From positions 33,990-97,989 of the forward strand of contig NZ_JAAMQM010000024.1 of the NCBI RefSeq assembly GCF_013523055.1: a DNA stretch of 64,000 bases, given 5' to 3'. The notes beneath the pieces are model-generated. The model did not search any database and was not told the DNA's origin. It saw only the letters and a list, made by a program, of their open reading frames with translations. Each line of letters opens with the position of its first letter. Positions within the stretch are counted from its first letter, which is position 1. The position numbers and the translations under genes were made by a program. Of this stretch, positions 24,946-33,660 are shown piece after piece. The stretch comes from Pseudomonas capeferrum (GTDB lineage Bacteria; Pseudomonadota; Gammaproteobacteria; Pseudomonadales; Pseudomonadaceae).

Positions 24946-25920
24946 TCAAGCACCGAGCCGCTCGAAGCCTTCACGGATCCGAGCCTCGGGCAGGTCATCG
25001 GCGATGAAGACCATCACGCTTTCGCGCTCTTCGCCTTCCGCCCACTCGGTGTCCCAGTCGAAGCCGTACAGCTTGAGCACACCCTGGAACACCAGGCGCC
25101 GTGACTCACCGGCAATGTTCAGCACGCCCTTGTAACGCAGCAGCTGCTTGCCATGGTTTTCCAGCAGTTCATTCATGAAGTCGCTGATACGATCGATGTC
25201 CAGCGGCGCATGGGTACGCAGGACCATGCTCGAGATACGGTCTGGAGTAGCGGCTTGAAGCAGTGGCCGCAAGCTCGGTCGAAGGCTGCCGCCAAGGTCG
25301 GCGTTGAGGTTGAAGCCACGTACGTCGAGCAGTTCGGCCAGGTCGATGTGGCCATGTTCGACCACGCGAATGGCCGCGCGCCGGTTGATGCGACTCAGCC
25401 GTTCACGCAGAGCCTCGACGGCTTGCGGCTCGACCAGGTCGGTCTTGCTCAGCAGCAGGCGGTCGGCAAAACCTACCTGGGCCTGGGCAATGGTCTGGGT
25501 CAGGTGCACATCGGCGTGGGCGGCATCGACCAGGGTGATAATGCCGTCGAGGATGTAGCGCTCGCGCAACTCCTCGTCAATGAAGAAGGTTTGCGCCACC
25601 GGTGCAGGGTCGGCCAGCCCGGTGCACTCGATCACCAGGCGGTCGAAGCGGATCTGCTCCGCATCGAGCCGCTCCAGCAGCAAGTACAGGGCCTTGGTCA
25701 GGTCGGTATGGATGGTGCAGCATACGCAGCCATTGGCCAGCGTCATGACCTGCACGGGTTCGTCGCCAAGCAGTTGAGTATCGATGCCGGCATCGCTGAA
25801 CTCGTTCTCGATCACGGCGATCTTCAAGCCATGCTCGGCCTTGAGCATGTGGCGGAGCAAAGTGGTCTTGCCGGCACCGAGGAAACCGGAGAGAACGGTG
25901 ACGGGAATGGGCGTCTGCAC
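24946..25920 (-). CDS. yjiA: COG0523 (CobW/YjiA) GTPase
   Basis: Members of this G3E GTPase family deliver or sense metals (zinc, cobalt, iron). The 324-residue protein has Walker A GFLGAGKTT (residues 12-20), the metal-binding GCVCC (Cys65, Cys67, Cys68), ECTGLADP and SKTD as base-recognition motif. The C-terminal CobW_C domain spans about residues 215-320. It has no His-rich tail. In E. coli yjiA is next to yjiX/yjiY, the paralogues of ybdD/cstA, and here too it follows cstA-ybdD. A hairpin separates it from ybdD. No Zur box was recognised, so zinc control is not supported. Confidence 0.88.
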   Translation of the reverse strand: MQTPIPVTVLSGFLGAGKTTLLRHMLKAEHGLKIAVIENEFSDAGIDTQLLGDEPVQVMTLANGCVCCTIHTDLTKALYLLLERLDAEQIRFDRLVIECTGLADPAPVAQTFFIDEELRERYILDGIITLVDAAHADVHLTQTIAQAQVGFADRLLLSKTDLVEPQAVEALRERLSRINRRAAIRVVEHGHIDLAELLDVRGFNLNADLGGSLRPSLRPLLQAATPDRISSMVLRTHAPLDIDRISDFMNELLENHGKQLLRYKGVLNIAGESRRLVFQGVLKLYGFDWDTEWAEGEERESVMVFIADDLPEARIREGFERLGA

Positions 25921-25948
25921 GCGGGGATTCTCCTGAAGCTGAAAATGA

Positions 25949-25980
25949 CTGTGGGAGCCAGGTTACCCAGGCTCCCACAG
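25949..25980 (-). terminator. Terminator of the cstA-ybdD operon
   Basis: The 11-pair stem CTGTGGGAGCC/GGCTCCCACAG with a ten-base loop is followed on the minus strand by TCATTTTC. It lies 19 bases past the ybdD stop and before yjiA. The arms resemble REP words. Confidence 0.7.
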
Positions 25981-25999
25981 GATCATGCTTGCCGCTTTA

Positions 26000-26197
26000 T
26001 CAGCAGCACTTGGGACCGGACTTGCCGCCGTACCGAGCCTCCTGACGCTCTCGGAAGAACGCCTCGTAGCTCATCACCGGCTGGTCCGGGTGGGTAGCCT
26101 GCATGTGCTCGACGTAATTGTCGTAATCGGGCATGCCGACCATCAGGCGGGCTGCCTGCCCCAGGTATTTGCCCAGTCGACCCAGGTCGTTGAACAT
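26000..26197 (-). CDS. ybdD: YbdD/YjiX (DUF466) small partner of CstA
   Basis: This 65-residue protein has the family pattern LGRLGKYLGQAARLMVGMPDY and YVEHMQATHPDQPVMSYEAF, and ends KCC. DUF466 proteins are always found beside cstA-type genes; in E. coli YbdD and YjiX are needed for pyruvate transport by CstA/BtsT. The start lies 15 bases after the cstA stop, with AGAGAGGACTGCAGC upstream as ribosome-binding site. The operon order cstA-ybdD-yjiA is the common one. Confidence 0.92.
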   Translation of the reverse strand: MFNDLGRLGKYLGQAARLMVGMPDYDNYVEHMQATHPDQPVMSYEAFFRERQEARYGGKSGPKCC

Positions 26198-26212
26198 CGC
26201 TGCAGTCCTCTC

Positions 26213-28279
26213 TTAGGCGTCAGGCAAGGCCTGGAACGGGGTTTCCTTGTCGCTGCGCTCCTTGCGCCCCCAGGCGGCATAGCCGACCTTGAGAGCGAAG
26301 AACAGGATACTGAACACAACGACCAGGAACAGAATGGTCAGGCCCGCGTTGGTGTAGGCGTTGTAGATCACATGCTGCATCTGACCGATGTCCTTGGCCG
26401 GGGCCAATACCTGACCTGCATCCAGCGCCACGCTGTACTTGTCGGCCAGAGCCAGGAAGCCGACCGCCGGGTTTGGATCGAACAACTTGATCAGGCCTGC
26501 AGCCGTGGTGCAGATCAGCAGCCACACGGCAGGCACCAGGGTGACCCAGATGTAGCGCTGACGCTTCATCTTGATCAGTACCACCGTACCGAGCATCAGG
26601 GCGATACCGGCCAGCATCTGGTTGGAGATACCGAACAGTGGCCACAAGGTATTGATGCCACCCAGCGGATCGATCACCCCCTGGTACAGCAGGTAGCCCC
26701 AGAGCGCCACGCAACCGGCAGTGGCAATCAGGTTGGCTGGCCAGGAATCGGTACGCTTGAGCGCGGGGACGAAACTGCCCAGCAGGTCCTGCAGCATGAA
26801 GCGCCCGGCACGGGTGCCGGCATCCACCGCAGTCAGGATGAACAGCGCTTCGAAGAGGATCGCGAAGTGATACCAGAAGGCCATGGTGTTCTCGCCCGGC
26901 AGCACTTGATGGAGGATCTGCGCGATCCCCACCGCCAGCGTCGGCGCACCACCGGCACGCGCCAGGACAGTGTGCTCGCCGATGTCGCGGGCAGTCGCCT
27001 CGAGCTGTTCAGGGGTGATGGCAAAGCCCCAGCTGCTGACCGTCTGCGCTACCGAGACCACGTCGGCCCCGACCGCCGCGGCCGGGCTGTTCATGGCGAA
27101 GTAGACACCTGGCTCGATGACCGAAGCGGCGACCATCGCCATGATGGCAACGAACGACTCCATCAGCATGCCGCCGTAACCGATGTAACGGGCGTTGATC
27201 TCGTTGTCCAGCAGCTTGGGCGTGGTGCCCGACGAGATCAGGGCGTGGAAGCCCGACACGGCGCCGCAGGCGATGGTGATGAACAGGAACGGGAACAGGG
27301 TGCCTTTCCAGACCGGGCCGGTACCGTCGGTAAACTGGGTGAAGGCCGGCATCTTCAGTTCCGGCGCGAGGATCAGGATACCGATGGCCAGCGCGACGAT
27401 GGTCCCGATCTTCAGGAAGGTCGACAGATAGTCACGTGGCGCCAGCACCAGCCAGACCGGCAGCACGGCGGCAACGAAGCCGTAGCCTACCAGCATCCAG
27501 GTGATCTGTACCCCGGTGAAGGTGAAGGCCGGACCCCATGTTGGATCGGCGGCGATCACACCGCCCAGCCAGATCGAGAGCAACAGCAGGACCACGCCGA
27601 TCAGCGAAATCTCGCCGATGCGCCCTGGTCGGATATAGCGCATGTAGATGCCCATGAACATGGCGATCGGGATGGTCGCCATCACCGTGAACATGCCCCA
27701 GGGGCTTTCGGCCAGGGCCTTGACCACAATCAGCGCCAGTACGGCGAGGATGATGATCATGATCAGGAAGCAGCCGAACAAGGCGATGGTGCCCGGAATC
27801 CGGCCCATCTCCTCGCGCACCATGTCGCCCAGCGAGCGACCATTGCGACGGGTGGACAGGAACAGGATCATGAAGTCCTGGACCGCGCCCGCCAGCACCA
27901 CGCCGGCGATCAGCCACAGCGTACCTGGCAGATAACCCATCTGTGCCGCCAGGACGGGGCCGACCAGCGGGCCGGCACCGGCGATCGCGGCGAAGTGGTG
28001 GCCGAAAAGGATGTGCTTGTTGGTCGGGACATAGTCCAGCCCATCGTTGTTGAGCACCGCGGGTGTCGCCCGACGCGGATCGAGCTGCATGACCTTGGTA
28101 GCGATGAACAGGCTGTAGTAGCGATAGGCGACCAGGTAGATGGCCACCGCCGCGACCACGATCCACAAGGCATTGATTGCCTCGCCACGACGCAGGGCGA
28201 CCACACCCAGCGCATAGGCTCCCAGGACCGCCAGCACCAACCACGGAACATGGCGTAGCAAGCTATTATTGTTGTTCAT
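26213..28279 (-). CDS. cstA: Carbon starvation protein CstA (pyruvate/peptide permease)
   Basis: CstA is an inner-membrane transporter for pyruvate, and possibly peptides, induced on carbon starvation. The 688-residue protein has about 16-18 hydrophobic segments. Its N terminus has the conserved NKHILFGHHFAAIAGAGPL and GPVLAAQMGYLPGTLWLI, and a middle motif SGTTPKLLDNE. The length matches the family. The start MNNNNSLLRHVPWL is plausible. It heads the leftward operon cstA-ybdD and diverges from mapZ. Confidence 0.95.
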   Translation of the reverse strand: MNNNNSLLRHVPWLVLAVLGAYALGVVALRRGEAINALWIVVAAVAIYLVAYRYYSLFIATKVMQLDPRRATPAVLNNDGLDYVPTNKHILFGHHFAAIAGAGPLVGPVLAAQMGYLPGTLWLIAGVVLAGAVQDFMILFLSTRRNGRSLGDMVREEMGRIPGTIALFGCFLIMIIILAVLALIVVKALAESPWGMFTVMATIPIAMFMGIYMRYIRPGRIGEISLIGVVLLLLSIWLGGVIAADPTWGPAFTFTGVQITWMLVGYGFVAAVLPVWLVLAPRDYLSTFLKIGTIVALAIGILILAPELKMPAFTQFTDGTGPVWKGTLFPFLFITIACGAVSGFHALISSGTTPKLLDNEINARYIGYGGMLMESFVAIMAMVAASVIEPGVYFAMNSPAAAVGADVVSVAQTVSSWGFAITPEQLEATARDIGEHTVLARAGGAPTLAVGIAQILHQVLPGENTMAFWYHFAILFEALFILTAVDAGTRAGRFMLQDLLGSFVPALKRTDSWPANLIATAGCVALWGYLLYQGVIDPLGGINTLWPLFGISNQMLAGIALMLGTVVLIKMKRQRYIWVTLVPAVWLLICTTAAGLIKLFDPNPAVGFLALADKYSVALDAGQVLAPAKDIGQMQHVIYNAYTNAGLTILFLVVVFSILFFALKVGYAAWGRKERSDKETPFQALPDA

Positions 28280-28446
28280 GGTTTACTTCCAGCTGGTAAA
28301 TTGGAAAAGACCGCTCAGCGAGTCTAGGGCCAGTCTCGGCGCATTGCCACACTTGCTTTGGTCTAGAGCCTGTGCGGCCTTGTCGTTCGGCCCAGGCACC
28401 TATTGCTTTCAACTATAGTCAGGACGAATTCCAGAGGGTCTTTCCG

Positions 28447-28812
28447 ATGAGCGATCATGATGAGCGCCGCCGTTTCGTACGCATCCCGTTCAATGCGCAG
28501 ACAGAACTGCGCCAAGGCCAGCAGCGCTGGCCTGTCGAACTGATCGATCTGTCTCTCAAAGGCATGCTGGTCAGACGACCCCAGGGGTGGGAGCCGGATC
28601 CTGCACAGAATTTCGAGGCCATCGTTCATTTGGATGAGCAAGTGAAGGTAGAGATGCTTGTGGGACTGCGTCATGAGGAAACCGCGCGGCTGGGTTTTGC
28701 CTGTCTGTACATCGATCTTGATTCGATGTCCCATTTGCACCGTCTTGTGGAACTGAACCTGGCCGATGGCCCCGAAATGATGCGTGAGCTGCGCGAACTC
28801 ATCAAAATTTAA
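28447..28812 (+). CDS. mapZ: Single-domain PilZ protein MapZ
   Basis: The 121-residue protein is one PilZ domain: the Arg cluster RRRFVR at residues 7-12 and D34-L-S36-L-K-G39 form the c-di-GMP site. In P. aeruginosa the homologue PA4608 (MapZ) binds the chemotaxis methyltransferase CheR1 when loaded with c-di-GMP and alters flagellar switching. The gene lies between cstA and radA in both, as I recall. The ATG at 28447 gives the usual short N terminus; an upstream frame adds 25 residues with no PilZ similarity. A hairpin terminator follows. Confidence 0.9.
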   Translation: MSDHDERRRFVRIPFNAQTELRQGQQRWPVELIDLSLKGMLVRRPQGWEPDPAQNFEAIVHLDEQVKVEMLVGLRHEETARLGFACLYIDLDSMSHLHRLVELNLADGPEMMRELRELIKI

Positions 28813-28832
28813 GATCTATTAGCCGACTATCT

Positions 28833-28880
28833 ACCTGCCTGAAGGTCGTTTCTTGTCTATCTAGACAGCTTCAGGCAGGT
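28833..28880 (+). terminator. Terminator-like hairpin after mapZ
   Basis: The perfect 12-pair stem ACCTGCCTGAAG/CTTCAGGCAGGT with a 24-base loop lies 20 bases past the mapZ stop and is followed by TTCTC. Confidence 0.6.
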
Positions 28881-28992
28881 TTCTCGCATACTGTAGGCAC
28901 CCCTCTAGCACGCTCTCTTGCGACCTGGAACACAAACTGCATCCAGTCATTACAGGCACTGGGCGTGGCGCTGTTCAGTGCACGATCTAAAT

Positions 28993-29004
28993 ATTGTATA
29001 CAAT
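28993..29004. promoter_or_regulatory. Palindromic operator candidate ahead of the NCS2 permease
   Basis: ATTGTATACAAT is a perfect 12-base palindrome 65 bases ahead of the permease ATG at 29070. Its TTGTATACAA core resembles sites bound by FCD-type GntR repressors. No regulator gene lies beside it, so the binder is unknown. Confidence 0.4.
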
Positions 29005-29069
29005 CTGTGTGGCCTTATGGCTCGCGTTCTGTCTACAGTAGTGCCACAACAAAAACTGAGAGCCTGCTC

Positions 29070-30590
29070 ATGACTACGTCCTCTCCCGGCACGTCTTCGG
29101 TCAAACGCCCTGAAGATGAAAACCTTGGCCTTGGCGCCAACCTTGCCTACGGCTTGCAGCACGTCCTGACCATGTACGGAGGCATCGTTGCCGTACCCTT
29201 GATCCTGGGACAGGCCGCGGGGCTGGGGCCTTCGGAAATCGGTCTGCTGATCGCGGCCTCATTGTTTGCCGGTGGGCTTGCCACATTGCTGCAGACCCTT
29301 GGCCTGCCATTCTTCGGATGCCAGTTGCCGCTGGTCCAAGGGGTCTCGTTCGCTGGTGTCGCGACCATGGGCGCCATCCTCGGCAGTGAAGGTGGGGGCG
29401 GCTTGCCGGCGGTGCTTGGCGCCGTCATGGCGGCCTCGCTGATCGGTTTCCTGATCACGCCGGTCTTCTCGCGCATCACCAAGTTCTTCCCACCGCTGGT
29501 GACCGGCATCGTCATCACCACCATCGGCCTGACCCTGATGCCGGTAGCCGCGCGTTGGGTGATGGGCGGCAACAGCGCCGCGCCGGACTTCGGCAGCATG
29601 GCCAACATCGGCCTGGCGGGACTGACCTTCGCTATCGTCCTGCTGCTCAGCAAGCTGGGCAGCGCCACCATCTCGCGGCTGTCCATTCTCCTGGCCATGG
29701 TCATCGGCACGCTGATCGCCTGGGCCTTGGGCATGACCGATTTCAGCAAAATAGGCGAAGGGCCGCTGATGGCGTTTCCCACGCCTTTCCATTTCGGCAT
29801 GCCGACCTTCCACATCGCCGCGATACTGTCCATGTGCATCGTGATCATGGTCACCCTGGTGGAAACCTCGGCCGATATCCTCGCGGTGGGCGAGATCATC
29901 GACACCAAGGTCGACTCGAAGCGCCTGGGCAACGGGCTGCGCGCCGACATGGCGTCGAGCATACTCGCGCCGATCTTCGGCTCCTTCACCCAGAGTGCAT
30001 TCGCCCAGAACGTCGGCCTGGTAGCCGTGACCGGGGTCAAGAGTCGCTATGTGGTAGCCACGGGCGGCGTCATTCTGGTGGTGCTCGGCCTGCTGCCGAT
30101 CATGGGTCGAATCATTGCGGCGGTTCCGACGCCGGTGCTTGGCGGCGCGGGAATCGTACTGTTCGGCACCGTGGCAGCCAGCGGCATTCGCACCCTGTCG
30201 AAGGTCAGCTACAAGAACAACGTCAATCTGATCATCGTCGCCGCCTCCCTAGGTTTCGGGATGATTCCGATCGCGGCGCCGAATTTCTACCACCAGTTCC
30301 CCGCCTGGTTCGAGACCATCTTCCATTCCGGTATCAGCTCGGCGGCCATCATGGCGATTCTGCTGAACCTGATCTTCAACCACTTCACGGTCGGCAATTC
30401 GGATCAGCAGTCGGTCTTCGCAGCAGGCTACGAGCGGTCTATCAAGTATTCGGACATTTCAGCGCTGCGCGATGGCGACTACTTCAAGGATGGCAAGCTG
30501 TTCGATGCGCAGGACACGGAGATCCGCGTCCTGGATGAAGGCGAGAGTCCCGCGCCTAACGGACGAAAGCCCGCTGCGCTCGAGCATTGA
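29070..30590 (+). CDS. NCS2 (NAT) urate/xanthine-type permease
   Basis: The 506-residue inner-membrane protein belongs to the nucleobase-ascorbate transporter family of proton symporters. It has about 14 hydrophobic segments, the conserved TM1 histidine in YGLQHVLTMYGG, and the acidic TM8 motif VETSADILAVGEI. The NAT signature appears as SAFAQNVGLVAVTGVKSR. The Gln-Asn of the signature and the overall look favour xanthine or uric acid over uracil; the substrate is inferred. A hydrophilic C-terminal tail of about 55 residues follows the last helix. The ATG at 29070 is chosen over an upstream frame that would add 35 polar residues. Confidence 0.88.
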   Translation: MTTSSPGTSSVKRPEDENLGLGANLAYGLQHVLTMYGGIVAVPLILGQAAGLGPSEIGLLIAASLFAGGLATLLQTLGLPFFGCQLPLVQGVSFAGVATMGAILGSEGGGGLPAVLGAVMAASLIGFLITPVFSRITKFFPPLVTGIVITTIGLTLMPVAARWVMGGNSAAPDFGSMANIGLAGLTFAIVLLLSKLGSATISRLSILLAMVIGTLIAWALGMTDFSKIGEGPLMAFPTPFHFGMPTFHIAAILSMCIVIMVTLVETSADILAVGEIIDTKVDSKRLGNGLRADMASSILAPIFGSFTQSAFAQNVGLVAVTGVKSRYVVATGGVILVVLGLLPIMGRIIAAVPTPVLGGAGIVLFGTVAASGIRTLSKVSYKNNVNLIIVAASLGFGMIPIAAPNFYHQFPAWFETIFHSGISSAAIMAILLNLIFNHFTVGNSDQQSVFAAGYERSIKYSDISALRDGDYFKDGKLFDAQDTEIRVLDEGESPAPNGRKPAALEH

Positions 30591-30615
30591 TCGGGCTGGA
30601 TGAGACGAGCACGAG

Positions 30616-30642
30616 GGCCGATGCGGATGCATCGGCCTTTTT
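30616..30642 (+). terminator. Rho-independent terminator after the NCS2 permease
   Basis: The nine-pair stem GGCCGATGC/GCATCGGCC with loop GGAT runs into TTTTTC, a textbook terminator. It lies between the convergent permease and radA genes. Confidence 0.85.
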
Positions 30643-30676
30643 CATGATCGGCTTTTCGCTTGTCCGACGATTGGGA

Positions 30677-32044
30677 TCATTCGAACAAGGCGTCCAAGGC
30701 TTGCTCGAGCCGAGTCACTGCAATGACCTGCAAGCCGGGCGGCGACTCCTTCGGCGCGTTCCCCTTGGGCACGATGGCGCGCTTGAAACCATGCTTGGCG
30801 GCTTCCTTGAGCCGCTCCTGGCCGCTGGGTACCGGCCGCACTTCACCCGAGAGGCCGATCTCCCCGAATACCAGCAGGCCATGAGCCAGGGGACGGTTGC
30901 GCAGGCTGGACATGACGGCCGCCATGAGCGCCAGGTCCGAGGCGGTCTCCAGGACCTTGACACCACCGACCACGTTGAGAAAGACGTCCTGGTCGTGGGT
31001 CGGAATACCCCCATGTCGATGCAAGACGGCCAGTAGCATGGCCAGACGATTCGGGTCCAGGCCCAAGGTGACGCGCCGCGGATTGGACAGGTGACTATCG
31101 TCTACCAGCGCCTGCACTTCGACCAACATGGGACGGGTGCCTTCCCAGGTTGCCATGACCACGCTGCCAGACACTTCTTCCTGGGCACGATTGAGGAAGA
31201 TGGCCGAAGGATTGGAAACCTCCTTGAGGCCTCGATCGGTCATGCCGAACACGCCAAGTTCATTGACCGCGCCGAAACGGTTCTTCACCGCCCGCAGCAA
31301 GCGCAGGCGTCCATCGGACTCGCCTTCGAAATACAGCACGGTATCGACCATGTGCTCCAAGACCCGCGGCCCCGCCAGAGCACCTTCCTTGGTCACGTGG
31401 CCGACCAGGAAGATCGCCGTGCCGCTCTGCTTGGCATAGCGCACCAACAGCGCGGCGCTTTCGCGCACCTGGGCGACGCCACCGGGTGCCGACTGCAGTT
31501 GTTCGGTGAAGATGGTCTGGATGGAGTCGATCACCATGACCTGCGGCTTTTCCAGGCGCGCGGTCGCGATGATCGACTCGATGCAGGTCTCGGTCATCAC
31601 GCGCAACTGGTCTTGCGGCAGCCCCAGCCGGCGCGAGCGCATGGCGACCTGCTGTTGCGATTCCTCGCCAGTGACATAGAGCGCAGGCATGCGAGTGGCG
31701 ATATTGCACAGTGTCTGCAAGAGGATGGTCGACTTGCCGATACCTGGGTCGCCGCCGATCAGCACCACCGAACCATCGACCAGGCCGCCTCCCAGGACCC
31801 GATCCAGTTCGGTACTGCCAGTACTGAAGCGAGGAATCTCCTCGACGCTGACCTCGGCCAGGGTCTTGATCTGCGCCTGCTGCCCGGCCCAACCGTTACG
31901 CCCACTGGGTGCCGCGGCCGCCCCACTCTCGATGACGGTCTCGACCAAGGTATTCCAGGCACCGCACTCGCCGCATTGACCTGCCCATTTCGGGAAGGTC
32001 GCGCCGCATTCGGTGCAGCCATACAAGCGCTTGGCCTTGGCCAT
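30677..32044 (-). CDS. radA: DNA repair protein RadA
   Basis: RadA is a RecA-like helicase that drives branch migration of recombination intermediates. The 455-residue protein has an N-terminal zinc finger (Cys10, Cys13, Cys24, Cys27) and Walker A GGDPGIGKST. The RadA-specific KNRFG motif is in RAVKNRFGAVNE, and a C-terminal Lon-like domain without protease residues follows. MAKAKRLYGCTECG is the usual start; 36 upstream in-frame residues are not conserved in the family. It diverges from mscL and converges on the NCS2 permease terminator. Confidence 0.96.
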   Translation of the reverse strand: MAKAKRLYGCTECGATFPKWAGQCGECGAWNTLVETVIESGAAAAPSGRNGWAGQQAQIKTLAEVSVEEIPRFSTGSTELDRVLGGGLVDGSVVLIGGDPGIGKSTILLQTLCNIATRMPALYVTGEESQQQVAMRSRRLGLPQDQLRVMTETCIESIIATARLEKPQVMVIDSIQTIFTEQLQSAPGGVAQVRESAALLVRYAKQSGTAIFLVGHVTKEGALAGPRVLEHMVDTVLYFEGESDGRLRLLRAVKNRFGAVNELGVFGMTDRGLKEVSNPSAIFLNRAQEEVSGSVVMATWEGTRPMLVEVQALVDDSHLSNPRRVTLGLDPNRLAMLLAVLHRHGGIPTHDQDVFLNVVGGVKVLETASDLALMAAVMSSLRNRPLAHGLLVFGEIGLSGEVRPVPSGQERLKEAAKHGFKRAIVPKGNAPKESPPGLQVIAVTRLEQALDALFE

Positions 32045-32222
32045 GTGGATAGCTCTCCAGGAAAAGGTTGCCATGATAGCTGACAGCGACGGACGCCGGG
32101 CCTCACGGAAATCGACAAAACTATTCGCCGCCTGTGAAGTCACTAACACCATCGCGGCGCGACAAACGCATTAGCTGACGTACACTGTTCAACCATTTTC
32201 AATTTGTAACAAGGAATAAACC

Positions 32223-32642
32223 ATGGGCGTGCTCAACGAATTCAAGGCCTTCGCGGTCAAGGGAAATGTCGTAGACATGGCAGTCGGTATCATTATCGGC
32301 GCCGCCTTTGGCAAGATCGTCTCATCCTTTGTTGGCGACGTGATCATGCCTCCACTCGGCCTGTTGATCGGCGGGGTGGACTTCAGTGACCTGGCAATCA
32401 CCTTGAAAGCCGCACAGGGTGACATACCCGCGGTAGTGCTGGCCTATGGCAAGTTCATCCAGACCGTGATCGATTTCGTGATCGTTGCCTTCGCGATCTT
32501 CATGGGCGTCAAGGTGATCAACCGTCTCAAGCGTGAAGAAGCCGTAGCGCCCTCTGCGCCACCTACCCCGACACCTCAGGAAACCCTGCTGACGGAGATT
32601 CGCGACTTGCTCAAGACGCGGGACCAGAATCGCCTGCCTTGA
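32223..32642 (+). CDS. mscL: Large-conductance mechanosensitive channel MscL
   Basis: MscL opens under membrane tension and releases solutes on osmotic downshock. The 139-residue subunit has the amphipathic N-terminal helix (LNEFKAFAVKGNVVDMAVG), TM1 with GIIIGAAFGKIVSS, a periplasmic loop, TM2 near residues 78-100, and a C-terminal helical bundle after a Pro-rich linker. AAGGAATAAACC precedes the ATG. It diverges from radA and converges on fpr. Confidence 0.97.
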   Translation: MGVLNEFKAFAVKGNVVDMAVGIIIGAAFGKIVSSFVGDVIMPPLGLLIGGVDFSDLAITLKAAQGDIPAVVLAYGKFIQTVIDFVIVAFAIFMGVKVINRLKREEAVAPSAPPTPTPQETLLTEIRDLLKTRDQNRLP

Positions 32643-32653
32643 GTACAGTTGAT

Positions 32654-32680
32654 CGAAACGGCGTCCATAACGTCGTTTCG
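32654..32680. terminator. Hairpin between convergent mscL and fpr
   Basis: The stem CGAAACGGCGT/ACGTCGTTTCG (one mismatch) with loop CCATA lies between the two stops, only 43 bases apart. It could serve both strands; T-runs are weak. Confidence 0.5.
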
Positions 32681-32684
32681 GCGT

Positions 32685-33461
32685 TTACCAGTAACTTTCT
32701 ACCGCGACCTGCCCCGGACGTCGGCTCAGGCTCAGTTGCAGATCCCGCTGCTTGAGCACGGCGCGTGTATCATCGACCATCTGCGGGTTGCCGCATAGCA
32801 TGATCCGTGAATGCTCGGTGCTCAGTTCCAGACCCGCCGCAGCCTCCAACTCCCCTGTTTCGAGAAGCGTGGTGATCCGAGCCCGTAGCGCGCCAGGGTG
32901 CGCCTCACGCGTCACCACCGGAATGAATTGCAGCTTACCGGCATGCTCCGCCAGGTAATCGCGTCGCTCAAGACCCGCGATCAGATCAAGATAGGCAAGC
33001 TCCTTGGCTTCACGCACCGAGTACACCAGCTTGATCGACTCGAAGCGCTCCCAGGCTTCGAAGTCCTGAAGGATCGACAGGAAGGGCGCAATGCCAGTGC
33101 CGGTCGCCAGCAGCCAAAGATCACGGCCGCCCACGAAACGATCGAGGCTGAGGTAACCGAATGCCTGGCGATCGATGAGCAGCTCATCGCCCGTGCCCAG
33201 GCGGCTCAGCTCACTGGTGAACTCGCCCCCAGGGACCACGATGGAGAAGAAGTCGAGGTATTCATCATGGGGCGCTGAAACCATCGAATAGGCACGCCAC
33301 GCCACGCTACCGTCGGCTTTCGTCACTCCCAGCCGCGCGAACTGCCCTGCCCGAAACCTGAAGCCCGTGTCGCGCGTGACGCGCAGACTGAAAAGGTTCG
33401 CGGTCAACGGCTGCACCTCGAGCAGTGTCTGGCGAGTGAACTTGTCGGGGCTGGCAGTCAT
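32685..33461 (-). CDS. fpr: Ferredoxin/flavodoxin-NADP+ reductase
   Basis: Fpr passes electrons between NADPH and ferredoxin or flavodoxin for iron-sulfur work and oxidative-stress defence. The 258-residue bacterial-type enzyme shows FAD-binding RAYSMVSAP, NADPH-binding TGTGIAPFLS, MLCGNPQMVDD and the C-terminal VESYW. The start MTASPDKFTRQT gives the known length of Pseudomonas Fpr; an ATG four codons upstream is in frame. No FinR-type LysR gene is adjacent, unlike the other Pseudomonas fpr locus I recall. Confidence 0.93.
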   Translation of the reverse strand: MTASPDKFTRQTLLEVQPLTANLFSLRVTRDTGFRFRAGQFARLGVTKADGSVAWRAYSMVSAPHDEYLDFFSIVVPGGEFTSELSRLGTGDELLIDRQAFGYLSLDRFVGGRDLWLLATGTGIAPFLSILQDFEAWERFESIKLVYSVREAKELAYLDLIAGLERRDYLAEHAGKLQFIPVVTREAHPGALRARITTLLETGELEAAAGLELSTEHSRIMLCGNPQMVDDTRAVLKQRDLQLSLSRRPGQVAVESYW

Positions 33462-33583
33462 GTGTGGCTCCATTGATCAGATGACTCTAGTGTCGCGCAA
33501 ACGCTTGAAGATAAATACGTTCAGTTTGTGGGGCCTCACCTCTATACAAGAGTTGTACAAAATCCTATTGCTATAGCGAATTG

Positions 33584-33603
33584 TTCCTAACACAGCGTAG
33601 GAA
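33584..33603. promoter_or_regulatory. Inverted repeat upstream of ppoR
   Basis: TTCCTA and TAGGAA are perfect six-base inverted arms eight bases apart, 20 bases in all, the length of a lux box, centred about 67 bases ahead of ppoR. The spacing inside (CT-N10-AG) is two bases short of the usual CT-N12-AG. GTAGG/CCTAC overlaps it. The site may bind PpoR or another dimeric regulator. Confidence 0.35.
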
Positions 33604-33660
33604 AGAACCTACACTCTGTCCGGCCAGACCTAAAGTTGGATCCATTTATGGGAGCATGCC

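Noticed and set aside
25985..28258. 757-codon open frame antisense to cstA
   Set aside because: Its composition (His/Asp/Gln/Arg-rich, no domain) is typical of high-GC antisense shadows, and cstA on the other strand is a full recognised protein.
28833..28880. Possible riboswitch ahead of the NCS2 permease
   Set aside because: It is a simple long stem directly after mapZ and too far from the permease start; no purine-aptamer features were seen.
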